Part shown: positions 21,095 to 25,811 of the stretch, in pieces
Layout: each line of letters starts with the position of its first letter
Position numbering within the stretch: position 1 is the stretch's first letter
Source of the DNA: a virus
Virus record (IMG/VR): IMGVR_UViG_3300018082_000386
Coordinates: 1-25,811 of that record
Reading direction: 5' to 3' (one strand)
DNA length: 25,811 bases
Program-made: the position numbers and the translations under genes
Notes under the pieces: model-generated
Told to the model about the DNA's origin: nothing
The model's input: only the letters and a program-made list of their open reading frames with translations
Database searches by the model: none

Positions 21095-23287
21095 ATGGCG
21101 GATAGCACGAGACGGGCGCTGCTCATTCTTCAAGCGAAGGATGAGATGTCGCGGACTCTCAAGGGTGCCGGCGACGAAGTTGACAAGACCGGTAAGAGCC
21201 TGCTGAATCTTGGCACTATTGCGGCCGGTGCGGCGGTGGCGGGTGTCGGGCTGTTCGTCGCCGGCCTCAAAGCGTCCATCGATGCGGCGATGGAGGCCGA
21301 GCGCGTCACGGCACAGACCGAGGCCGTGATTAAGGCCACGGGCGGCGCGGCTGGGCTTACCGCCGAACAGATAGGTAAGTTAGCCGAATCTGAGTCGCGC
21401 CTGACCTCGATTGACGACGAGGTGATTCAGAGCGGCGCGAACATGCTGCTTACGTTCAAGGAAATCGGGGGTGATACGTTTCCGCGTGCGACGCGGGCGA
21501 TGGAGGACATGGCCGTCGCGATGGCGGCTGGCGACACGTCTGCGATTGATTTGAAGGGAACGGCGATTCAATTGGGCAAGGCGCTCAACGACCCAGTGAA
21601 AGGTATGTCGGCTTTGCAGCGTGTCGGGGTGACGTTCTCTCAGTCTCAGAAAGATACCATCAAAGAGATGGTGCGGATGAACGATGTCGCCGGCGCGCAG
21701 GCAGTCATTTTGTCAGAGCTGGAATCTGAATTCGGTGGCGCGGCAGAGGCGGCAGGAAATACGACGGCTGGAGCAATGGCAAAGCTCAGCAACGAAGTCG
21801 GCAATGCTTTTGAGGCTATCGGCACGCATCTGTTGCCAGTCGTACGGGACCTGGCAACGGGTTTGACCAATTTGGTGACCGCGGGAAAGTTCGCTAGCGA
21901 TGTTCTCAGAACGGGCGCAGAGGAAGCACTTGAATCGGCAACGTCCTATGAAAGCTATAGAGCAGCCCTGGATTTGCTTATAGAGGCCAAGAAAAAAGAG
22001 TTTGGTTGGAGCAATCTGAGCATTGATGCGAATGGTGATTTGGTTCGCACATACGAGGATTTGTTTGGTTCTTATTCAAAAGTCATTGTGGCTAATTTCG
22101 CTCTTACTGAAGCGGAGAAGGAGTCTATTAGAATCGGCGAGAGCTGGGCTGACATTACGGATCGTGCAGCAGATTCGGCGCGTGGCTATGCCGAGAAACT
22201 AACTGAGGTAATATCCCCAACAGATGACTTGACCGATTCGCAAGAGGAACTCAAGGCCCAGATGAGTTCTCTTCGGTTTTTGATGGGTGGAATCGTCGGC
22301 AACGAGATGACGGCGTATCAGACGAAGCAGGATGAACTCATAGCGAAATCTGAAGAGTTGCGTGCTGAGTTGGAGAAGTTGGAGGGTGGTCACGGTCGAG
22401 CGGTGACGGTGCAACAGAAGAATACCTTGAGCGCCGCTGAGTTGAATCTGGCGACTATTAAATTAGCCGAGGCGCAAACCAAACTGGCCGAGACGACTGA
22501 CCCGAAGAAACAGGCCGAACTTGCTGTCCAAATCGAGAAGTTGACTGAAAAGATGGGTGGTGCGACTGAAGCAACAACATCCTATGTTGACAACTCAAAG
22601 AAGATGGCTGAGGTCGAGAGTCAACTGGCCGAACTCGATGCGGCCTACTTGCAGAATGCTGCCGCACATGAGTCAGCAACGAAGCGTATCCTGTTCGACA
22701 TCGCCTCGCAGCAGTTGGCAATGGATGGATTGACCACAACGGAAGTCGAGGCACTCACGGCACTGGCCTCGCAGTGGGGTTTGATGGAGGAGGCGACGGC
22801 GCGCGCGGTGGGTGATGTGTTGATAGCGACAACGCGGCTGGCCGAAGATGAGAACATCAACACATTCCAGGCCGATATGGAGAAGGCGCTGGGCCGGACG
22901 AGCGGAGATTTGGGTCAGGTCGAGGAACAAGCGCGGCGAGCGCAGGGTGCCATTGATCGGATGCAAGGCAAGGAAATCATCATTACGAGTATCTTCCGTG
23001 AATTGCATGAGCAAGGCCAGGGCGGTCCCGGAGGTCGTCAGCACGGCGGCCCGGTCACGGCGGGCGTGCCGTACACCGTCAATGAGCTGGGCCGAGGCGG
23101 AGAATTTCTAATCAGCGCGCTCAACGGCTTCGTGCTGAATCGCCAGCAGGCCATGCAGGCTATGTCGGGCGCGGGCGGCGGGGCGATGGGCGGTGGCGGT
23201 ATGAATACCGAGCTGCTCGTCCTGATGCGCTCGCTGCCTCAAGCGATGGCCCGCGCGGTGCGTGACGGGGTACAGTTGGCGAGGTAA
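21095..23287 (+). CDS. Tail tape measure protein
   Basis: A 730-aa protein, the second largest CDS of the tail block region, placed right after the chaperone. N-terminus has a Gly/Ala-rich hydrophobic segment (LGTIAAGAAVAGVGLFVAGLK), followed by a PhageMin/TP901-type helical region (LAESESRLTSIDDEVIQSG, then NDPVKGMSALQRVGVTF) and long coiled coils with EAQTKLAETTDPKKQAELAV. The C-terminal third contains GGxxGG linker segments and a hydrophobic end. By the usual relation of length to tail length it implies a tail near 110 nm. Bases about 21890-22130 look lower in GC than the flanks, possibly an exchanged segment. Confidence 0.88.
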   Translation: MADSTRRALLILQAKDEMSRTLKGAGDEVDKTGKSLLNLGTIAAGAAVAGVGLFVAGLKASIDAAMEAERVTAQTEAVIKATGGAAGLTAEQIGKLAESESRLTSIDDEVIQSGANMLLTFKEIGGDTFPRATRAMEDMAVAMAAGDTSAIDLKGTAIQLGKALNDPVKGMSALQRVGVTFSQSQKDTIKEMVRMNDVAGAQAVILSELESEFGGAAEAAGNTTAGAMAKLSNEVGNAFEAIGTHLLPVVRDLATGLTNLVTAGKFASDVLRTGAEEALESATSYESYRAALDLLIEAKKKEFGWSNLSIDANGDLVRTYEDLFGSYSKVIVANFALTEAEKESIRIGESWADITDRAADSARGYAEKLTEVISPTDDLTDSQEELKAQMSSLRFLMGGIVGNEMTAYQTKQDELIAKSEELRAELEKLEGGHGRAVTVQQKNTLSAAELNLATIKLAEAQTKLAETTDPKKQAELAVQIEKLTEKMGGATEATTSYVDNSKKMAEVESQLAELDAAYLQNAAAHESATKRILFDIASQQLAMDGLTTTEVEALTALASQWGLMEEATARAVGDVLIATTRLAEDENINTFQADMEKALGRTSGDLGQVEEQARRAQGAIDRMQGKEIIITSIFRELHEQGQGGPGGRQHGGPVTAGVPYTVNELGRGGEFLISALNGFVLNRQQAMQAMSGAGGGAMGGGGMNTELLVLMRSLPQAMARAVRDGVQLAR

Positions 23288-23288
23288 A

Positions 23289-23378
23289 AACAGCGGATTA
23301 AGAGAATTGAGCGGATAGCACGACACGGATCAGGCGGATACACGGAGTAACGGATCTGGAAAGTGGAGCGGATTGTGA
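23289..23378 (+). repeat. AACAGCGGATTnGGAGAA-family element plus acacgga-rich spacer
   Basis: The gap between tape measure and next tail gene holds a copy (23289-23316), then cacgg/cgga-rich sequence up to the ATG at 23379. No other ORF is seen. Confidence 0.7.
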
Positions 23379-24917
23379 ATGGCGGTCAGGCCCTCGGTTG
23401 CAATCGAGATGCAGTTCAGCGGGAGCGCGGGCGCGTGGACGAGTGTGCGTGCGGATGTGCGCACGGATGTGCCTGTGACCTGCAACTACGGCATTGGCGG
23501 CAACTCCCCGAACGACCGCGTGGCGGGCACGGGTACGCTATCGTTCGCGCTGAACAACGCGCAGAACAACAGCGGCGGTCTGTTGGGCTATTATTCTCCG
23601 TCTGCGGCGAACACGCGCAGCGGATTCGAGCTAGGCATTGGCGCGCGGCTGGCGATCACCTACAGCGGCAGCACCTTTTACAAGTTCAGCGGCCGGCTGG
23701 ACGACATCGACGTGCTGCCGGGCAAGCTGCGTGGACGATTGACGCATTGTGTGGCGGTGGACTGGATGGACGAAGCCGCCAAGCACAAGCTGGACAAAAT
23801 CGATACGCAAATCAATCAGCGCGCAGACCAACTGATTGCGACGGTCGTTGGAAATATGAAGCGCGTGCCGGCGGCTTCCAGCTTGGCGCAGGCGCAGATG
23901 GAATTCCCGTTCGCAATGGATACCGCGAACGACGAAAGCACGACTGCGCTGGAGGAGTTGCAGCGCATCGCGCTGAGCGACTTCGGGTATATCTTCCTGG
24001 CAGGCAATACCTCGACTGGCGGCGTGTTGACATTTCAGGACCGGCGCACGCGCTTCAATCCCGGCTCGTCGCTGGTGACGCTAAACGATTCGATGGTGGA
24101 GATGGCGCCGCCGCGCCGCCGGCAGAACCTTTACAACCGGACTCGGGTGACCATCCATCCCCGGCGCGTGGATCCAGTGGGTACAACGACGGTGCTGTAC
24201 TCAATGGACGGCTTCCTGGCTATCTCGGCATCGCAGTCCATCACCATTGACGGGCAGTACCGCGACCCGAACCAAGAGGCAGCGCGGATGGGAGGCGCCA
24301 GCCTGGTTGCGCCGGTGGCGAGCACGGACTACACATTCGGCTCAGACGAGGTGGCCGAATCCAACAACCTCATCGCCAACCTGAGCGCATCGGGGTTCAC
24401 GGGCGGTAACGCGGTCCGGTTTCAGTTCGACAATGACGGAACGCAAGGCGGATTCCTGACGAAGTTTCAGGTGCGCGGGCGGGGCATCTTCGATTATGCG
24501 CCGCTGACGCTGGAGGCAACAAGCGCATCGTCACAGTCCACCTATGGCCTGTATTCTGCTAATGTGGACATGCCTTACGAGCCGAAGGATTTCACGGCAC
24601 AGGCTATCGCGGATTGGATTCTGGCGCGGCAGAAAGACCCTATTAAGCAAGTTGACTCGGTGACATTCGTGGCGAATGAGGATGACACGCTAATGCTGGC
24701 GGCGTTAAGGCGTGAGCCGGGTGACCTGATTACGATTACAGAGACGGCGACGGGTATCTCGCAGGATTATTTCATCCATGGTGTAGCGCTGGAGGCGACT
24801 GCCACAGACATCCTACACTGCGCATGGGGACTGGCGCTCATCAACGACCCGAACCTGAACGACTATTGGATCCTCGGCACGGACACGTTGGGGACGGGGA
24901 CGAGGCTGGCGCTGTAA
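23379..24917 (+). CDS. Distal tail / minor tail protein
   Basis: A 512-aa protein rich in beta strands. It follows the tape measure, where distal tail or baseplate hub components are encoded. The first third resembles tail-tube-like or Dit-type beta barrel segments (GTGTLSFALNNAQNN, YSGSTFYKFSGRLDDIDVLPGK). A middle with EELQRIALSDFGYIFL and LTFQDRRTR and a late TLMLAALRREPGDLITITE fit minor tail proteins of the same region in other siphoviruses. Start at the ATG after the repeat spacer; the ribosome site is weak. Hub versus Dit role cannot be decided by eye. Confidence 0.68.
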   Translation: MAVRPSVAIEMQFSGSAGAWTSVRADVRTDVPVTCNYGIGGNSPNDRVAGTGTLSFALNNAQNNSGGLLGYYSPSAANTRSGFELGIGARLAITYSGSTFYKFSGRLDDIDVLPGKLRGRLTHCVAVDWMDEAAKHKLDKIDTQINQRADQLIATVVGNMKRVPAASSLAQAQMEFPFAMDTANDESTTALEELQRIALSDFGYIFLAGNTSTGGVLTFQDRRTRFNPGSSLVTLNDSMVEMAPPRRRQNLYNRTRVTIHPRRVDPVGTTTVLYSMDGFLAISASQSITIDGQYRDPNQEAARMGGASLVAPVASTDYTFGSDEVAESNNLIANLSASGFTGGNAVRFQFDNDGTQGGFLTKFQVRGRGIFDYAPLTLEATSASSQSTYGLYSANVDMPYEPKDFTAQAIADWILARQKDPIKQVDSVTFVANEDDTLMLAALRREPGDLITITETATGISQDYFIHGVALEATATDILHCAWGLALINDPNLNDYWILGTDTLGTGTRLAL

Positions 24918-24937
24918 ACAACGGATGGGGAGAACAC
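24916..24937 (+). repeat. AACAGCGGATTnGGAGAA-family element, copy 7
   Basis: Truncated copy (ACAACGGATGGGGAGAAC) overlapping the distal tail stop codon. Confidence 0.7.
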
Positions 24938-24995
24938 ATGCGGTGCAGCCTGCCCTCGCACAGCGGGGGTGCTCCCGTTGAACGGATAGCACGGA

Positions 24996-25136
24996 ATGTC
25001 GAGACGCTCATTCTTAATTGATTGGATAGCTGGCCTGTTCGCAATCGCTCCATGGAGTGTCTTGGCGCGGCATCGGCGTTGGCGGCTGGGCATGGCCGGC
25101 CGGAGCGAACTGGGTGTGACGACGGTGCCGGCATGA
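24996..25136 (+). CDS. Small Tat-signal-like membrane protein
   Basis: A 46-aa ORF. It opens MSRRSFLIDWIAGLFAIAPW: a twin-arginine-like SRRSFL box, a hydrophobic helix, then VLARHRRWR. Small SRRxFL-type proteins recur among phage structural genes, without known function. The ATG lies after a gcggatagcacgg-like repeat tail with no strong ribosome site. Its stop (25134-25136) overlaps an in-frame ATG at 25133 of the next ORF, giving an ATGA junction. With its neighbours it fills the 248 nt between the distal tail gene and the next preferred start. Confidence 0.5.
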   Translation: MSRRSFLIDWIAGLFAIAPWSVLARHRRWRLGMAGRSELGVTTVPA

Positions 25137-25165
25137 ACAGCGGATTAGAAGAATTTTCTGATCGG
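25136..25165 (+). repeat. AACAGCGGATTnGGAGAA-family element, copy 8
   Basis: AACAGCGGATTAGAAGAA copy directly before the preferred ATG at 25166. If the ATG at 25133 were used instead, the repeat would be translated. Confidence 0.75.
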
Positions 25166-25441
25166 ATGCCCAGCACGGTGAAGGCACGGGTCAACGAGGG
25201 TCGCTGGATTGCTGACTGCCCGGACTGCTCTGGCGCGGAGTTAGTGATGCTAGGTGAGCCGTTCGTGTGCAAATCGAAGAATCATGGCGTCAGGTATGAC
25301 GTGGAATGGCCGACTGACAAAGACGAGATTGAGGCGGCACTGGCGGTCAGGAAGACAGTCAATCGGCACTGGTCGCCGGGCGAGTCGGTGGAGGATTTGC
25401 AGAGGGAGAATCGGGAGCATGGAATAGTTGTAGACAGGTAA
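25166..25441 (+). CDS. Small zinc-ribbon phage protein
   Basis: A 91-aa protein. ADCPDCSGAELVM with a later FVCKSKNHG forms an incomplete zinc ribbon, and RHWSPGESVEDLQRENREHG closes the protein in a pattern found in small phage proteins of unknown function. Start 25166 is chosen because the family-like sequence (STVKARVNEGRWIADCP) begins here; the ATG at 25133 is an alternative and is overlapped by the upstream stop (ATGA). The C-terminal VDR and stop come from an octamer repeat tract. Confidence 0.62.
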   Translation: MPSTVKARVNEGRWIADCPDCSGAELVMLGEPFVCKSKNHGVRYDVEWPTDKDEIEAALAVRKTVNRHWSPGESVEDLQRENREHGIVVDR

Positions 25442-25463
25442 ACAAGTAGAAGGTAGACAGGTA
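25430..25463 (+). repeat. gtagacag/gtaaacag octamer tract 3
   Basis: Imperfect tandem octamers overlapping the end of the zinc-ribbon gene. AAGGAGA (25465-25471) follows as the ribosome site of the next gene. Confidence 0.85.
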
Positions 25464-25481
25464 TTAAGGAGATAGCACAGC

Positions 25482-25811
25482 ATGGCATGGACATCACCTC
25501 GCACCTGGGTAACCGGCGAAGTTGTCACCGCGGCGATAATGAATACCCACGTCCGCGACAACCTAAACGCGACCGCGCCCGCCGTTGTCACGACGAAAGG
25601 TGACAGCGTGTGGGCGACGGCTGCCAATGCGCTGGCGCGTCTCGGTGTTCATGCGACGAATGGGGCTGTCCTGGTTGCAAATAGTGCCTGCAACGCCGGC
25701 GTCAATTGGACCGCGTGCGGAGTCATTAGCAACACCACGGGTGAATATCTGAATCGCTCAGCGGCCAATGTTTCGCCATTTACGCAAAGCCGCATAGGTC
25801 TTTATGCGGAT
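25482..25811 (+). CDS. Tail/fibre structural protein, 5' part only
   Basis: An open frame of 110 codons running off the right edge. It begins MAWTSPRTWVTGEVVTAAIM and continues NTHVRDNLNA, a well-recognised N-terminus of phage tail or fibre proteins; KGDSVWATAANALARLGV follows, also typical of these. The strong AAGGAGA upstream and place after distal tail genes support a tail fibre or receptor-side structural protein. Full length and the C-terminal domain are unknown. Confidence 0.7.
   Translation, partial: MAWTSPRTWVTGEVVTAAIMNTHVRDNLNATAPAVVTTKGDSVWATAANALARLGVHATNGAVLVANSACNAGVNWTACGVISNTTGEYLNRSAANVSPFTQSRIGLYAD

Noticed and set aside
23363-24250. 295-codon open frame overlapping the distal tail gene
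   Set aside because: Shadow of the 23379 gene, Arg/Gly/Gln-rich, no family features.

Overview
The window is the late structural module of a tailed phage or prophage with siphovirus-like gene order. All genes but one lie on the + strand. The order is large terminase, portal fused to a MuF-like minor head protein, protease/scaffold, major capsid protein flanked by two related decoration proteins, small accessory and fibre-like proteins, head-tail connector, tail completion proteins, tail tube, tail-assembly chaperone with a -1 frameshift, tape measure, a distal tail protein, and the start of another tail or fibre gene at the right edge. No integrase, repressor, replication or lysis gene, tRNA, rRNA or CRISPR array is visible, so lifestyle cannot be decided here.

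The DNA is GC-rich and uses the standard code. Its intergenic spaces hold several families of short dispersed repeats: GGGC-stem hairpins with conserved loops, gtagacag/gtaaacag octamer tracts, AACAGCGGATTnGGAGAA elements, and an 18-nt AACACTAAAGTGCGTTCC element. I recall similar dispersed families from Chloroflexota (Anaerolineae-type) genomes, so such a host is a plausible but unproven inference.

Layout: 1-888 NeuB-like sugar synthase; 868-980 promoter, leader and terminator (cassette A); 983-5132 terminase and portal-MuF; 5118-5299 cassette B; 5304-9073 zinc ribbon, protease/scaffold, decoration, capsid, decoration; 9154-14168 small proteins, SwmB-like protein, ten-repeat fibre and a glycine/alanine-rich protein; 14237-14746 connector; 14750-15823 inverted-repeat segment and a minus-strand LAGLIDADG homing endonuclease with its own promoter and structured leader; 15824-18661 two GT-B glycosyltransferases around a small ORF; 18652-19612 tail completion proteins; 19616-19790 cassette C; 19895-25811 tail genes.

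Two themes stand out. First, three cassettes built of a sigma70-type promoter with an 18-bp spacer, a partly conserved leader and an intrinsic terminator stand ahead of the packaging, capsid and tail blocks. This looks like transcription control by antitermination or attenuation, and a comparable promoter-leader-hairpin precedes the homing endonuclease. Second, a nonulosonate-synthase-like enzyme and two glycosyltransferases are interleaved with structural genes, next to Ser/Thr-rich repetitive fibre proteins. This would fit virion glycosylation, although no acceptor or CMP-sugar synthetase is visible.
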